Part shown: one piece after another, positions 1-10,640 of the stretch
How the letters are laid out: each line of letters starts with the position of its first letter
How positions within the stretch are numbered: the stretch's first letter is position 1
Assembly: GCF_963855985.1 (NCBI RefSeq)
Contig: NC_087111.1
Span: 2,237,001-2,301,000, forward strand
Direction of reading: 5' to 3'
Origin: Ostrinia nubilalis
Lineage: Eukaryota; Arthropoda; Insecta; Lepidoptera; Crambidae
Length of the DNA: 64,000 nt
Position numbers and translations under genes: made by a program
Notes under the pieces: model-generated
The model's database searches: none
What the model was told of the DNA's origin: nothing
Seen by the model: the letters and a program-made list of their open reading frames with translations, nothing else

Positions 1-112
1 GTACGCACTGCGTTGTATAGAGCTCTGTGATTGGTTCGTGTGACCCAGTGCGTCCACGCGCACTGTGAAACCTCATAGTAATTTGAAAATATGTTTGTAA
101 ATACGGGCGTCT
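1..112 (+). repeat. MITE, 'CCCGTATTCACAAAC' family, cut by window edge
   Basis: The sequence matches four other copies in this window (10925-11065, 51203-51350, 52409-52557, 59323-59468). Full copies are about 145 bp and begin and end with inverted forms of CGCCCGTATTCACAAAC. Only the right part is present here, ending in GTTTGTAAATACGGGCG. Confidence 0.7.
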
Positions 113-340
113 GTCTAGATATTATTATGTATTTGTAAAATTCGGACAATTCTAGGCAGCTTGTAACTTGTAACTCTACATTATTATGTTACCCATCAAT
201 CATTGTAACCCTTATAGTAATAGCGTGTGACAGCGTCGTAATGGTTTTGTAGAGATGTACCGACTAGTCAGATAGTCGGTGGGGATACTCGTACAGTAGT
301 TTTGCTTTCTTTAATGCAATTCTAAAAGCTAAGCAAAGAT
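113..340. other. No recognised feature
   Basis: AT-rich unique-looking sequence between a MITE and a LINE fragment. I see no exon, RNA or repeat signature in it. Confidence 0.5.
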
Positions 341-660
341 CTTTGCGAGATCGAATCAGAAATGAGGAGATCCGTAAACGAACCAAAGTCGCAGACATAG
401 CCCGACGGATTAGCAAGCTAAAGTGGCAATGGGCAGGGCACATAGTACGCAGAACTGACGGGCGATGGGGCAGAAAGGTTCTGGAATGGAGGCCGCGCAC
501 CGGAAAACGCAGCGTGGGACGTCCACCTACAAGGTGGATCGACGACATCGTAAAGGTAGCAGGGAAGCGCTGGACGCAGGCCGCTACCAATCGATCAACA
601 TGGAAAGCATTGGGGGAGGCCTATGTTCAGCAGTGGACGTCCTATGGCTGAAATGATGAA
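341..660 (+). mobile_element. RTE-type LINE 3' end, (ATG)n family
   Basis: This is the longest uninterrupted 3' piece of the main LINE family in the window. It encodes the last ~100 residues of the endonuclease/reverse-transcriptase polyprotein (frame 343-651), including [15 protein letters not shown] and the C-terminal QQWTSYG, then TGA and a short ATGATGAA tail. An extremely short 3' UTR with a trinucleotide tail is typical of the RTE clade. It is truncated at the 5' end by the usual incomplete reverse transcription. Only the tail of the protein is present, so it is inactive. Confidence 0.85.
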
Positions 661-672
661 GCAAATAATAAT

Positions 673-1020
673 AAATCAACAAGTAGGTTGTATCAAAATT
701 GGTAGACATATGTACCTATCACATTTTAATGCTCTAATTTGCCCCATAAGTTAATCAAGTTCCTTTGCTTCGAAAGCTCAGTCAAAGAAGACTTTGGTAC
801 ATCAAAATAACCAAAGACAAGGTATCCAATAGAAGCTTTTATTTATAATATTCTAGGCATTTATTGCCACATATCAGTATAAGCATTAATTTGAAGCATA
901 ACCACAGAGTAATAATAAGTACTGCATAACATTGATTCAAAGATTAAACAAATTAAAAATAAATATTAACGTGAGCCAAGCTACTTACTAGTTGGTTTCG
1001 CTGACTAGTTGAGTCAATCA
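673..1020. other. No recognised feature
   Basis: AT-rich intergenic or upstream-intron sequence. No repeat family or exon seen. Confidence 0.5.
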
Positions 1021-1091
1021 TAACCAACTAGTCTTTAAGCTTAGCAGTTTGTAGGAGACACATCTCTAATATCCCAAATCTTAACCGACTA

Positions 1092-1301
1092 AAGCCTGGT
1101 CCGTGAGCACGTAGAATGGTATCCAATGACCCCAAGCTACCCATCCTTATCGCTCACGCGTAATTATATTGCTGTCGCGACTGTGCAACGGGCGCCCGCG
1201 ATAAGTGTGCGAGCGCGACAGCAACATAATTACGCGCGAGCGATAAGGATGGGTAGCTTGGGGTCATTGGACAAAATTCTACGTGCTCACGGACCAGGCT
1301 T
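1092..1301. mobile_element. Foldback MITE, TA target duplication
   Basis: About 210 bp that is nearly one long hairpin. The ends are AAGCCTGGTCCGTGAGCACG and its inverse, followed inward by a long complementary arm. It is flanked by TA on both sides (1090-1091 and 1302-1303), and the adjacent repeat unit shows the single-TA empty site. A second copy lies at 62840-63055. TA duplication suggests mobilisation by a Tc1/mariner-type transposase; no transposase is encoded. Confidence 0.85.
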
Positions 1302-1338
1302 TAGTCATTTGTAAGTTTAGCGCTCTGTAGTGGACACA

Positions 1339-1566
1339 TCTATTTCTATACTAATAATATTATAAATGCGAAAGTAACTGTCTGTCTTGCTTTCACGCCT
1401 AAACCATTGAACCCCATTTTGATGAAATTTGACATAGAGCTAGTTTGAGTCCCGGAAAAGAACATAGGATTGTTATTATCCCGGTTTTTGAAACAGGGCC
1501 GCGCGCGATAAAGTTTTTCTATGACAGACAAAATTCCACGCGGGCGAAGCCGCGGGCAAAAGCTAG
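1339..1566 (+). mobile_element. Non-autonomous Helitron-like element, type A
   Basis: It starts with TC and ends CTAG. Just inside the 3' end, GCGGGCGAAGCCGCGGGC can fold as a short GC hairpin. The insertion lies exactly between host A (1338) and T (1567) without duplication, as Helitrons do, and the flanking tandem units show the empty site. Other copies: 5313-5550, 9828-10019, 20058-20286, 53976-54246, 56079-56306. Confidence 0.75.
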
Positions 1567-1919
1567 TCTCTAATATAAATTGTGTCCCAAAATTTAACCA
1601 ACTAGTCGTTACTTGTAAGTTTAGCACTCTGTAGTGGACACATCTCTAATAATTTGTCTCTAAACCACGTTAGTTTAGAACACACCGCAGATATGGGACA
1701 AGTTGGGACACTTTGGGACACGTCAGCCGACTTAGCGGTATCTAACTTGTCAAGTTGTCGGATAGACGCGCTTCCTACAATTACAAAGATTATTGTACAG
1801 AGGGCGCTGAAATTCAAATTTAGTTGAGCATTTATGCCTTTCACGGATGAATATTTTGGGTTAGTTCACTTATTTAGGGTTTTTAGTGATAATTTAAATA
1901 CTTTAAATTTTACTTTACC

Positions 1920-2050
1920 GATCATAAAGGTAGCATAGTAGGAAAGCGCTGGACGCAGGCCGCTACCAATCGATCAAAATGGAAAGCATTGGGGGAGGCT
2001 TATGTTCAGCAGTGGACGTCCTATGGCTGAAACGATGATGACGATGATGA
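1920..2050 (+). mobile_element. RTE-type LINE 3' end, (ATG)n family, short
   Basis: It matches the last ~115 bases of the copy at 341-660 and ends in an ATGATGACGATGATG tail. It has a small internal insertion near its start. Confidence 0.8.
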
Positions 2051-2254
2051 AATAATATTAATTTTCTTCACTAACCTATCAATTCACATAATTTTTATGA
2101 GCAGTCAAAATGTCCTACAATTTCTTTATATTCACAATGATAGTCCATTAAGAATGTAGTATTATGGAAAAAATCTAATTTGTCTAAAGTGAATGTTTTT
2201 ATTTGCTTAAAAATCATCAAAATATTAAAATAAAAATAAAACACAACTTTAATG

Positions 2255-2370
2255 GTGCCTTTACATGTCTTATAATCTTTTTGCCCTACCAGCGCTTCGA
2301 GACCGATATTTGGCAAGTGCTGAGAAGAAGCGCCGCAACAAACTCAGTCACCACTACATTACTGACTGTC
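2255..2370 (+). repeat. Possible LINE-derived fragment (CAGCGCTTCGAGAC...)
   Basis: The stretch with CAGCGCTTCGAGACCGATAT and GAGAAGAAGCGCCGCAACAA is GC-richer than its surroundings. From memory it resembles a fragment common in lepidopteran LINE 3' regions. No second copy is present in this window, so the call is weak. The surrounding 2054-2767 shows nothing else. Confidence 0.3.
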
Positions 2371-2772
2371 TGTCGGTTGAAACTAGTTTTGTACCTAAAT
2401 GTTCCTGTCTTTGCCTTATTGCAAAGTTTATCTGGCAGTAGTTTAAATGCCAGTCAGACCCGGTTCTTCCCAAATAAAGTAAGTGTAAAGTTGTGGGAAG
2501 GTAAATGCGGTATTCTAGCTCAACTAGTGCCAAGTTTTCAAACTCCTTGTGTCTTCAGCGAAATTTTACGAGATAAAATTGAAAATTGTTTGTTGACAAG
2601 TCATAGTTTTAAACATAAATAATTTTCACTATAATAGAAAGAAGAAAGTGAGAAAAATAATTTTTACTTCAGTATACCTAGTAGTCTGTGCATGAATTAA
2701 TTTTTTGATCAAAACGACACCCATTCTGTGTCTTGCTCTAGTATAGAATCCAAAACAACGCTGGTATACCAT

Positions 2773-2889
2773 GGCTGGGCTGCACCATCTTGCTTTGACT
2801 TTAACAAACGTCAAAAATCTGTCAAACTCCATACAAAATACACCGGCTATCGTTATGTTACGGTCAAAGTTAGGTGGTGCAACTCAGCC
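2773..2889 (+). mobile_element. MITE, GGCTGGGTTGCACCA family
   Basis: About 118-bp element with inverted ends GGCTGGGYTGCACCATCTT and GGTGGTGCAACTCAGCC. The core contains GACAAACGTCAAAAATCTGT and CACCGGTTATCG. Other copies: 4471-4588, 6692-6809, 11894-11996, 31355-31491. Confidence 0.8.
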
Positions 2890-3034
2890 TAAATGTTGTT
2901 AAACGTGGCAGGCAGTGACTATTATGTTGTTGGAGGACGCATTAAGCTGTCAGACCAATTTAGCCATGTCACACACAAAATGGAGGTTCATAAAGTTTGA
3001 TCCACGATGTTACAGCCCATTGATAGTATACATA

Positions 3035-3325
3035 CATCATCATCATCATCATCTCAGCCATATGACGTCCACTGCTGAACATAGGCCTCCCCCAATGCTT
3101 TCCATGCTGCCCGGTTAGTAGCGGCCTGCGTCCAGCGCCTTCCTGTTACCTTTATGATGTCGTCGGTCCACCTTGTGGGTTCCACCGCGTTTTCCGATAC
3201 GCGGCTTCCACTCCAGAACCTTGCTGCCCCATCGGCCGTCAGTTCTGCGTACTATGTGCCCTGCCCATTGCCACTTTAGCTTGTTAATCCGTCGGGCTAT
3301 GTCAGCGACTTTAGTTCGTTTACGG
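3035..3325 (-). mobile_element. RTE-type LINE 3' end, (ATG)n family
   Basis: Inverse of the copy at 341-660, with an 18-base CAT repeat at its left edge representing the (ATG)n tail. It carries a deletion in the region encoding the GRPPTRW motif and is frameshifted. Confidence 0.85.
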
Positions 3326-3659
3326 TACGATACGGTACAGTATACATACATGCTTCCCTAACTTGTCTGCTCAACGCAAGGGTGTAAGGTACATCCTCCA
3401 TCTGTTTCTTGTAAATTGGAGAGGGTCGTGTTCCTGCAGTGGAAACTAAATACTTTATGATGATATGAGAAGACTTGAAGGAGTTTAAGTTGATACTCAT
3501 GAAAAAACTAAGGGAAGTAACTAAGTTGCTATCGATTTTCTTTGTTATTAATTGGAAGGTAGCAACAAAAAAATCTATAGCAACTTTTTGTGTGAAAAAG
3601 CTGATTTTTTGGTCACCATTAATGATTGACTCATAATCAAGAGTAGGTAAGTACCTACT

Positions 3660-3990
3660 AGGGATGTTACGGATATGTAGTTCCGGTTATGGATACTGTT
3701 ACGGATAAAGGAATAATATTATACCGGTTTCGGTTACGGTTACGGATATCTGAGCTTTAGAATGCAATTTGCAATAGTTGTCCAACACGGTTCATTCATG
3801 GACGCACACTTTACATCGAATACAAAGTAATAAAAATTGATACTAGATGGCATTATAAAGGTAAATCAGGCTTTTATGCCTTTACATAATATAATGCTAT
3901 ACAAAAAACAATTTAAACTACATCCGAAACTTTTGAATCGGTTACAGTTACGGTTTCGGATATTTTTTATTTCGGATATCCGAAAGTTAC
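3660..3990. mobile_element. TIR element with subterminal GTTACGGATA repeats
   Basis: About 330 bp bounded by AGGGATGTTACGGATATG on the left and imperfect inverse GGATATCCGAAAGTTACAAC on the right. Several copies of GGTTACGGATA/TTTCGGATA lie near the ends. This layout resembles non-autonomous hAT-type elements, but I cannot read a clean 8-bp duplication. Confidence 0.5.
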
Positions 3991-4470
3991 AACCCGACAA
4001 TTTGACAACTAGTTAAACAAGATTCTTGCTGCAGACCCTTTGACTAGTTTGGTAACTCAGATCGTAATTGGAGACGCAAAGGGGATCTTGTGACAGCAAT
4101 ATGTATCGATTTGCTGAAACAAATATTGTGTATATTCGTATAACACTATCCTGCGCAGCTACGGGGCAGAAAGTTTTAATGAACCACCGTATCGGGAGAG
4201 CCACAGCTTGACTAGAACAGCTACATTTTTATAGTTTTTAATTACTTGACACTTCAATATGGTTAGCAGATTAAAGTATTATACATATTTGTTCGGCAAG
4301 ACAAGACCGATTTCATAATAACAAATATATTGCCACATTCTTTTGTCTAAGGTTCACAAGTGAGTACTTGTAGTGTTAGGACATGTAGACTAATGTAGAG
4401 CTATAAGAGATCTGATAACTTTTCGTCTTAAGCCATGAGAATGTTTTGGTGGGATCTTTTTGAGCTTTAA
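3991..4470. other. No recognised feature
   Basis: AT-rich. Only short chance frames; no repeat family seen. Confidence 0.5.
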
Positions 4471-4588
4471 GGCTGGGTTGCACCATCTTACTTTAACTTT
4501 GTCAAACGTCAAAAATCTGTCAAGCTCCATACAAAAAGCACCGGTTATCGTTATAGTTACGATCAAAGATAGGTGGTGCAACTCAGCC
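4471..4588 (+). mobile_element. MITE, GGCTGGGTTGCACCA family, TAA duplication
   Basis: Complete copy. TAA flanks both ends (4468-4470 and 4589-4591), the 3-bp TWA duplication expected for PIF/Harbinger-type mobilisation. Confidence 0.85.
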
Positions 4589-4814
4589 TAAGTTTCGTAA
4601 AATTTTGCATAAGAATAAAGAAGCATAATGTATTTTCCTGGCTGTTTTTTTTAAGCTGTGTAAAAGCACAACTGTAGTAGTGACACAAAATTCTGAATAG
4701 ACAACAAACAGTGTGATTACTGAGCCACTTAGTGCTAATTTTGTCTCTCAAACAATTGTTTAAACTGATATAAAAATCTCCGTCGGCTAATGGAATATTT
4801 TATGTTTTCGGAGA

Positions 4815-4860
4815 GAAAGTTCGTTTGCCTCCTGTCACATTAAAAAAAAGAAAAAAAGTT
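4815..4860 (+). repeat. LINE 3' tail scrap
   Basis: TTTGCCTCCTGTCACAT followed by an A-rich run is the terminal motif also seen at 14814, 15190 and 34440. The rest of 4589-5312 is featureless AT-rich DNA. Confidence 0.5.
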
Positions 4861-5312
4861 TTTGTTAATTTTTGCTAGTTTGTAACGTTTTCTCTTCTAA
4901 TCGTTAATCCAATCTCGATAAATTTTGAAACATAATTTGGACTTTGTAGAAAAAAACTGCCTTTTTTAACCAGAAAGGGAAAGCCCTGTCAGAAAGTGAG
5001 TATAAAGAAGGTGTAAGCAAAACTTTCTTGCTATTTTTCGTTGTGTGATAATCCATTCACTTAATGAAGTGCAAATTAATGTTTATACATATTTTGGCTA
5101 TGGCAGAATAACACAGGGTTTGTTGGTCTCTTGCAATCACTGAGACTCATAGACCTTTTTATCTCATACCACTGTTGTACACTGCGATAACTTATTGAAA
5201 TTATCTATCAGAATAAACCGTGGGCAGCAGCGAGTAAATAATATTGTAGACACAATAATGTACACAATCGTGTAACACAAACGCAATACTTTAATGTCTG
5301 AAATATAACCAA

Positions 5313-5550
5313 CTAGCTTTCCGCCCGCGGCTTCGCCCGCGTGGAATTTTGTCTGTCACAGAAAAACTTTATCGCGCGCGTCCCTGTTTCAAAAACCGGG
5401 ATAAAAACTATCCTATGTTCTTTCCCGGGACTCAAACTATCTCTATGCCAAATTTCATCAAAATCGGTTGCGAGGTTTAAGCGGGAAAGCGTAACAGACA
5501 GACAGACAGACAGACAGAGTTACTTTCGCATTTATAATATTAGTTGGGAT
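5313..5550 (-). mobile_element. Helitron-like element, type A, with (CAGA)n
   Basis: It begins CTAGCTTTCCGCCCGCGG (inverse of the 3' hairpin and CTAG end) and ends in the ATAATATTAG 5' region. It contains about five CAGA units. It is almost identical to the copy at 53976-54246 apart from the length of that microsatellite. Confidence 0.75.
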
Positions 5551-6425
5551 TTAGCGTATTCTTAGACGTTAATGAAAGGCATCCCAGGTTTTCCTCGTAG
5601 ACTAACCACCTACACGTATAGTGCCAAGTCGTAACTCTGGGCCGAGGATTTAGCCAACGTTCCAGGAAGGCTCTGCCAATTTCGTGTACAATTTTGGCAT
5701 GTTGTTGTGCCACGAAAACTTTTATTTTTCCTTCTACCTACACCAAAATACACAAGTTAATAGCTTAATAGTGTAGTAATTTTATTTATTTATTTAATTT
5801 AAACTAACAGTTTACCCAAAATGTCCATCAGCAACAGATGTAGTACATAATCATTGAAGTAATATAGTACATTATAACTCAATGTACATAATACACAATT
5901 CGTTTAAATACATGAGACAGAAAATTGTATATTACCTCCAAAATAATCTGTGCCATACTGTTTATTGTTATTTTTCTTTTATAAATAACCATAGTAGTAT
6001 ATTTTATGTGCTATTACGTTATGTTGATTTCTGTACCTAACTTCAAGGCTCAATAAATAAATACACATTTTCGTTGGAGGTCGGTGTGTCGCAAAGAGTT
6101 TTTATCGTAACATTAATGATAAGAAAATACAAAAAAGTTACTCTTTAAAAGCTCAGATTTATCAGTCTAGCTCTGTCAAAAGCAGAGGTTTAGGGAGCTT
6201 TTCACATCAATTCTGAACTTTGACAGTCTCCAGCTTATATTTATAGCAAGTTGTGTAAAGATTAGAGACGATAATGAAAGTTTTACTATGATACTAAAAA
6301 GAGAAAATAATAAACTCCAAACTTCGGCAGAAAGAAGAAAATATGTTTTAAGAAATTAAAACATCAAGAATACTTAATAAATACCTTAAAATTGCAAAGA
6401 AACAAAGTTCAATAAAAACCGCATC
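5551..6425. other. Mostly featureless; probable LINE tail at 5777-5860
   Basis: The ATTTATTTATTTA run at about 5780 followed by AACAGTTTACCCAAAATGTC looks like an inverted (AAAT)n LINE 3' tail. Nothing else recognised. Confidence 0.35.
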
Positions 6426-6428
6426 TAA

Positions 6429-6566
6429 GGGCCCTCGCCCACGGCATCGCTACTAACGCGCGTTAGTCGCATTTGCAACGCACTACAGAAGTGATGCCAA
6501 CGCGCTACTAACGCGCTACAGCAGCGCGACTGCATCGTTACAAAAAGTCGCCGTGGGCTAGGGCCC
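6429..6566. mobile_element. MITE, GGGCCC(T)CGCCCACGG family, TAA duplication
   Basis: A 138-bp element with inverted ends GGGCCCTCGCCCACGGC and GCCGTGGGCTAGGGCCC, flanked by TAA on both sides (6426-6428 and 6567-6569). The core repeats ACTAACGCGC and is CG-rich against an AT-rich background. Partial copies at 12000-12112 and 35395-35470. Confidence 0.85.
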
Positions 6567-6691
6567 TAAACTCGAATATCCCACGTGTTTGTAGGGGATG
6601 GTGGGGACACGTGTAGCAAGCAGCGAAATGTAGATTGAACATCGAAATCAATCAGTACAGTGGATGTAGGAAATTAGGCAATGCCTACTTA

Positions 6692-6809
6692 GGCTGGGTT
6701 GCATCATCTTACTTTAACTTTGACAAACGTCAAAAATCTGTCAAACTCCATACAAAAAACACCGGTTATCGTCAAAGTCGCGGTCAAAATTAGGTGGTGC
6801 AACTCACAC
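6692..6809 (+). mobile_element. MITE, GGCTGGGTTGCACCA family, TTA duplication
   Basis: Near-complete copy flanked by TTA on both sides. The right inverted end has decayed (AACTCACAC). Confidence 0.75.
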
Positions 6810-6879
6810 TTAGTAGTTAGTGTTTTGTTGATGACAATTAGGGGTATGAATTTGGTTATGGTTTATTGAGAACTAATTG

Positions 6880-7015
6880 ATTCGGCGAACTCCGTACCGC
6901 CTATATTTTTCAGGCAGACTAATGACAGACATAATGTAGAGTGCTAATAGTGTAAGAATTTTTCAAAACGGTCCAATAGTTTCGGTGTCTATACAATACA
7001 AATATACCTATTAGT
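6880..7015 (-). repeat. Degraded Helitron-like element (GGCGAACT type)
   Basis: Contains CGGCGAACTCCGTACCGC and a later AATTTTTCAAAACGGTCCA. These two landmarks recur in the same order at 20713-20860 and, partly, at 24068-24290 and 47455-47583. Confidence 0.5.
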
Positions 7016-7074
7016 GAAGATATTTTTTATGTGACCTACTAGAAAACCTTTTTAGTATTAAACGTATGTATTGT

Positions 7075-7225
7075 TATGGCGACAGACTTAGACAGAAGAT
7101 GGTAATAGCTACATAGGCAGACTCAAAACAAGCTCTACCCCCAACCAAACAGAGCAAAAAATTTTGTCCCTACTGGGAATTGAAGCCTAGACCTCTTGGT
7201 AACTAAGTCCACCACTCAGAGGCAG
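7075..7225 (-). repeat. tRNA-derived SINE, CGACAGAC family
   Basis: On the minus strand a B-box-like GGCTTCAATTCCCAG precedes GGTTGGGGGTAGAGC and a TGTCGCCATA end. The same order is seen at 16053-16220. The family is inferred from the two shared copies; the head is degraded. Confidence 0.55.
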
Positions 7226-7585
7226 TTCAAAATTGTAAAGAATTTACCATAATTATCGAGCAAATTCTCAGTACCACACAGGTTTTGTCCTATACATAGA
7301 ATTGTTTGCTATTATTATCTATTTTAGCGAGAATTTTGTTCATTAATAATTCTGGGCATCTCCTTTAATTAACCTACTTTGAACACCCTACTTATGAATC
7401 GATGCCGAAATTAGTGGTGGGTTCCTTTGGGATAAAAATGCAAATGAAGATTTGTGTCCATTCACTCGGAATATTTAATATACGTAGGGTTGGCGATTTC
7501 CCTTTAGGCAGTGAACTTATTATTTAAAGCTCGATTACTATCTACCTACGATAAACCTTTGTTTGTCACCTGTCATCCGCTTTGC
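7226..7585. other. No recognised feature
   Basis: AT-rich; nothing seen. Confidence 0.45.
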
Positions 7586-7587
7586 AA

Positions 7588-7725
7588 TGGAGGGAAGTCG
7601 AACCTTAACTTCGAATTCCTCCTATGTTCTTCTGATGAATTTCGTTGCGGGTCCGATGACAGTTTAACTTTCCCCCGGGACAAACTTGACCTTCACTGGT
7701 TGGGTTTTTATTGGTGAGTTGCAGT
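7588..7725 (+). repeat. Unclassified dispersed repeat (GACCGCCAATAAAAACCCAACC type)
   Basis: Shares GGAGGGAAGTCG, GTTCTTCTGATGAATTTCG and GGTCCGATGACAGTTTA with 52605-52745. Short pieces of its end occur at 35915-35951 and, inverted, at 56632-56665. I cannot assign it to a class. Confidence 0.55.
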
Positions 7726-7883
7726 GGTGGGAACGAGAGGTGGGAATAGTCCCGTTATCTACCTACGAGCCAAAGTACACGATGCGTTGCGATTTCGCAT
7801 TATCGCGCGGCGTAAAACTTTTAGATTGCAGTGACTAGGTTTTAATTATTATTATGTACTATACATTACGTTCCTATGTTTTT

Positions 7884-8075
7884 TATCATCATCATTTAAG
7901 CCACAGGACGACCACTGCTGAACATAGACCTCCAATTTCCACATCACACGGTTGGCAGCGGCCTGCATCCAGCGCCATCCTGCTACCTATATGAATTATG
8001 AGGTCGTCATTCCACCTTGTGGGTGGACGTCCCACGCTACGTTTTCCGATACGCCTTCACTCCAGAACCTATCTT
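7884..8075 (-). mobile_element. RTE-type LINE 3' end, (ATG)n family
   Basis: ATCATCATCAT tail at left, then inverse coding sequence through the GRPPTRW region. Internal deletions have broken the frame. Confidence 0.8.
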
Positions 8076-8146
8076 AACGTGCATAACAATATTTAAATAT
8101 TTATCCTTTATAATAGCAAAGCTGGCAGCCCTACGAAATATTCGTT

Positions 8147-8418
8147 GTCGGCCGTTTGGTGTAGTGGTTCAGAGCGGACTACTATGCCGAGAGGTCCCGG
8201 GTTCGATTCCCGGCCGGGCAGAAATTGAAATGATGAATTTTAATTTCTGTGACGGGTCTGGGTGTTACTATGTATAATATGTATGTATTTAAAAAAAAAA
8301 AAGTATATAAGTAGTATATCCGTTAAGCTAGCACCCATAACACAAGCATTAAGTTGCTTACTTTGGGGCTAGCTGGCGCTGTGTGATTGTCCAAAGATTT
8401 ATTATTATTATTATTATT
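8147..8418 (+). repeat. tRNA-headed SINE, TGTCGGCCGTTTGG family
   Basis: A tRNA-like head (about 8151-8221) has an A box (TGGTGTAGTGG) and a B box (GGTTCGATTCC), giving an internal RNA polymerase III promoter. It is followed by a shared body (GGGTGTTACTATGTATAATATG, then an A-run and GTATATAAGTA) and an (ATT)n tail. The same arrangement occurs at 54247-54515, so this is a dispersed SINE and not a functional tRNA gene. Confidence 0.75.
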
Positions 8419-9395
8419 CAGAATCAATGAAACGAATGGTTGACATTCGCAGATTTCACATTAAGATGATTTTCCCAAAATAGGGGATTATTTTGAGTCA
8501 AAGGAATTCGGAGCCTTTCATAATATTATTTGTATATTTAAATAGGTACGCATTATATAATTTCCAGTATTGACGAAGGATATTTGAATATCTAGTTAGG
8601 AAGATAATAGAAATAATCTAACTAAGGTGACTAGTAAACTAGGCTTTCAAGAAGTAATTTTTTCATATTTTTTTACGTTTATTGTAAACTCATGGTAAAG
8701 CTAAGCACATTGTTCTACATTGTTAAACTTGACTAGTACATTTTGTAGTGGTTTTTGTAGTGATTAGGAAAAAGTATCTCACTACTACCAAAACGATGAA
8801 AAATAACGATTTTTTTTAACTTATGGTCCTGTCATACATCCAGGCATACATAGGCTTTCGGTTTATTAGTGTGTCGGTATGGGTTTTTTTCATTATTTTG
8901 TCGACGAGAACCGGCGACATAGCCCTACGAAAAAATGTGTTAATTTTTTTTTGCCCTACATTTTTGTACGTGCTGAAAAAGATCCATACAAAAAGACGGT
9001 CAAATTGCTGACGTCCTATCACTTTAGGAAATTTTATTTACGTGACAAAAATAAGACTTTTTTATTAAAATTGATATTCATTACTTAATGCGTCAGATAA
9101 AGATGGCCCTACATTTTGTAACTCTGGCAAAATACAACTTATTTTTAATTAGAAAACTTAATTGTCCTTACAGGAGGCCGGGAGAAATCCTTATTAGATA
9201 TTTTTATTAAAATTGTTAAAAGCCCTGCTGGTTTTAATTAACTTAATAAAAACTTGCTGCCTTATTGCCTTTGCGTGTAATTTGGGTATTAATTTAAAGA
9301 AAAGTGTGGTCGCTAATCTAAAAATGTAAAAGCTAAATTAACACAGACTAAATAGCTGCAACTTACTACAGTTATTTATTTGGCCACTATAGCCT
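8419..9395. other. No recognised feature (about 1 kb)
   Basis: AT-rich. Overlapping ~65-codon frames on both strands around 8820-9090 show no motif and none starts with a supported context. Confidence 0.5.
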
Positions 9396-9397
9396 CC

Positions 9398-9507
9398 AGC
9401 TAGCTTGGATGCGGGCGGCGCAGGACCGGTCTTTGTGGAAAACCTTGGGGGAGGCCTTTGTCCAGCAGTGGACGTCTTTCGGCTGAAACGAACGAACGAA
9501 CGAATTA
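9398..9507 (+). mobile_element. RTE-type LINE 3' end, (AACG)n family
   Basis: Second LINE family of the window. The coding tail reads like the (ATG)n family but the tail is GAACGAACGAACGAACGA. Other copies: 23057-23193, 49270-49506 (-), 57505-57668, 60795-60895 (-), 62715-62830. Confidence 0.8.
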
Positions 9508-9657
9508 GCTAATGAATCACAAAACTGTTATTATATAAACACATTACCACTCCTTTACGTCGCGCAGTCGGGTAATAAAAAGTATCATCCATGCAAATAT
9601 ATTAAAAAAATCCATATTTTAATCAATATTACTATGAAAGCATACGTAAAATACTAG

Positions 9658-9800
9658 TACTAGCAGCCGCCCGCGACTTTGTACGCGTGGATCCCGTTTT
9701 ACCCCCTTATTTTTGCAAAATCCCGTCTTAGTGAGTACCTACGTTCTAAAAGGAACCCCCATTTGAGACTCCAGTTAATCAAACTGACCTTTCGCTTTTA
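9658..9800 (-). mobile_element. Helitron-like element, type B, fragment
   Basis: Contains CCGCCCGCGACTTTGTACGC and GGATCCCGTTTTACCCCC, shared with 10423-10640, 21268-21456 and 24889-25089. Diverged at its inner end. Confidence 0.6.
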
Positions 9801-9827
9801 TAGAAATAATAAGATGAAAGAAAGCAT

Positions 9828-10019
9828 ATTATAAATGCTCAAGTAACTCTGACAATCTGTTACCTTTTCGCGCTGAAACGCGTTTGAAGTAGAGATAGTT
9901 TGAGACCCTGGGAAAAAATTATAGGTTCGTTTTTAGTAAGGCGTAGTTTAGTAGTAAGAAAGGGGGAAAATATTTCTGTTACAGACGAAATTCACGACTA
10001 CGCCGCGGGCAAAAGCTAG
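9828..10019 (+). mobile_element. Helitron-like element, type A, diverged
   Basis: TATTATAAATGCTCAAGTAAC at left, ATAGTTTGAGACCCTGGGAA inside, and GCCGCGGGCAAAAGCTAG at the right end. Confidence 0.65.
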
Positions 10020-10043
10020 TGTTATATGTTAAAAAGATTCATA

Positions 10044-10134
10044 ATCATCATCATCATCATTTCAGTCACAGGACGTCCACAGCTGAACATAGTGACATAG
10101 GCCTCCCCCAATGACTTCCACATCGCACGGTTCC
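10044..10134 (-). mobile_element. RTE-type LINE 3' end, (ATG)n family, very short
   Basis: Tail plus about 70 bases of inverse coding end, with a small duplicated insertion (AGTGACAT). Confidence 0.8.
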
Positions 10135-10422
10135 ATGTAATGGTGTAACAAAAAGATTATGTAGGTAATTAGTACTCAATGTGAACTAAAACCTCCCATT
10201 ACAAGTTGTTCAAGTTCAGTACTAAATAGTTTTATAGACTTGTTTGCTTCAAACGAGAGCCTGTTATCTGCGAATAGCCTTTTTCCTACAATTACCTTCC
10301 CTTCTCTATCAATAGACCTAGCTTTAACTACGGTTTTATATTACCTAGTTACTGAGCTAATCAAAATAAGGTAGAGTTGGTTGTTTGTTAGCAGTGAGTG
10401 GCTCCACTTTTATGTAGGGACT

Positions 10423-10640
10423 AGCGGCCGCCCGCGACTTCGTACGCGTGGATCCCGTTTTACCCCCTTAGGGGTGGAGTTTCGTAAAATCCTTTCTTAG
10501 CGGATGCCTACGTCATAACATCTACCTGCATAATAAATTTGAGCCCGATCCGTCCAGATGTTTGGGCTGTGCGTATTGATAGATCACTGTGTCAGTCAGT
10601 CAGTCACCTTTGACTTATATACATATATTTAGATGAGCCA
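10423..10640 (-). mobile_element. Helitron-like element, type B
   Basis: Starts CTAGCGGCCGCCCGCGACTT; on the minus strand this is the 3' end, with a GCGG/CCGC hairpin just before CTAG. A GTCA microsatellite (four units) precedes the CACCTTTGA region at the other end. Confidence 0.7.

Larger units (their letters stand above)
1022..1665 (+). repeat. Three tandem ~60-70 bp units, the middle one split by two insertions
   Basis: Unit 1 (1022-1081) and unit 3 (about 1597-1665) are intact. Each runs from AACCRACTAGTC through AGTTTAGCACTCTGTAG-like sequence to GACACATCTCTAATA. Unit 2 (1082 to about 1596) is interrupted first by the MITE at 1092-1301 and then by the Helitron-like element at 1339-1566. 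Removing both restores a normal-length unit. Confidence 0.75.

Noticed and set aside
343..651. Small protein gene of 102 codons
   Set aside because: It is the C-terminal coding scrap of a LINE repeated more than a dozen times in the window.
2203..2622. 139-codon + strand frame
   Set aside because: Starts with TTG in AT-rich DNA, no domain, and covers a probable LINE scrap; no splice sites or conservation signal visible.
8155..8221. Possible functional tRNA gene
   Set aside because: The acceptor stem is not complementary and the same head is followed by the same non-tRNA body and repeat tail at 54247-54515, so it is a SINE.
8816..9088. Overlapping short frames on both strands
   Set aside because: No motif, no start context, no repeat support; likely chance frames in AT-rich DNA.
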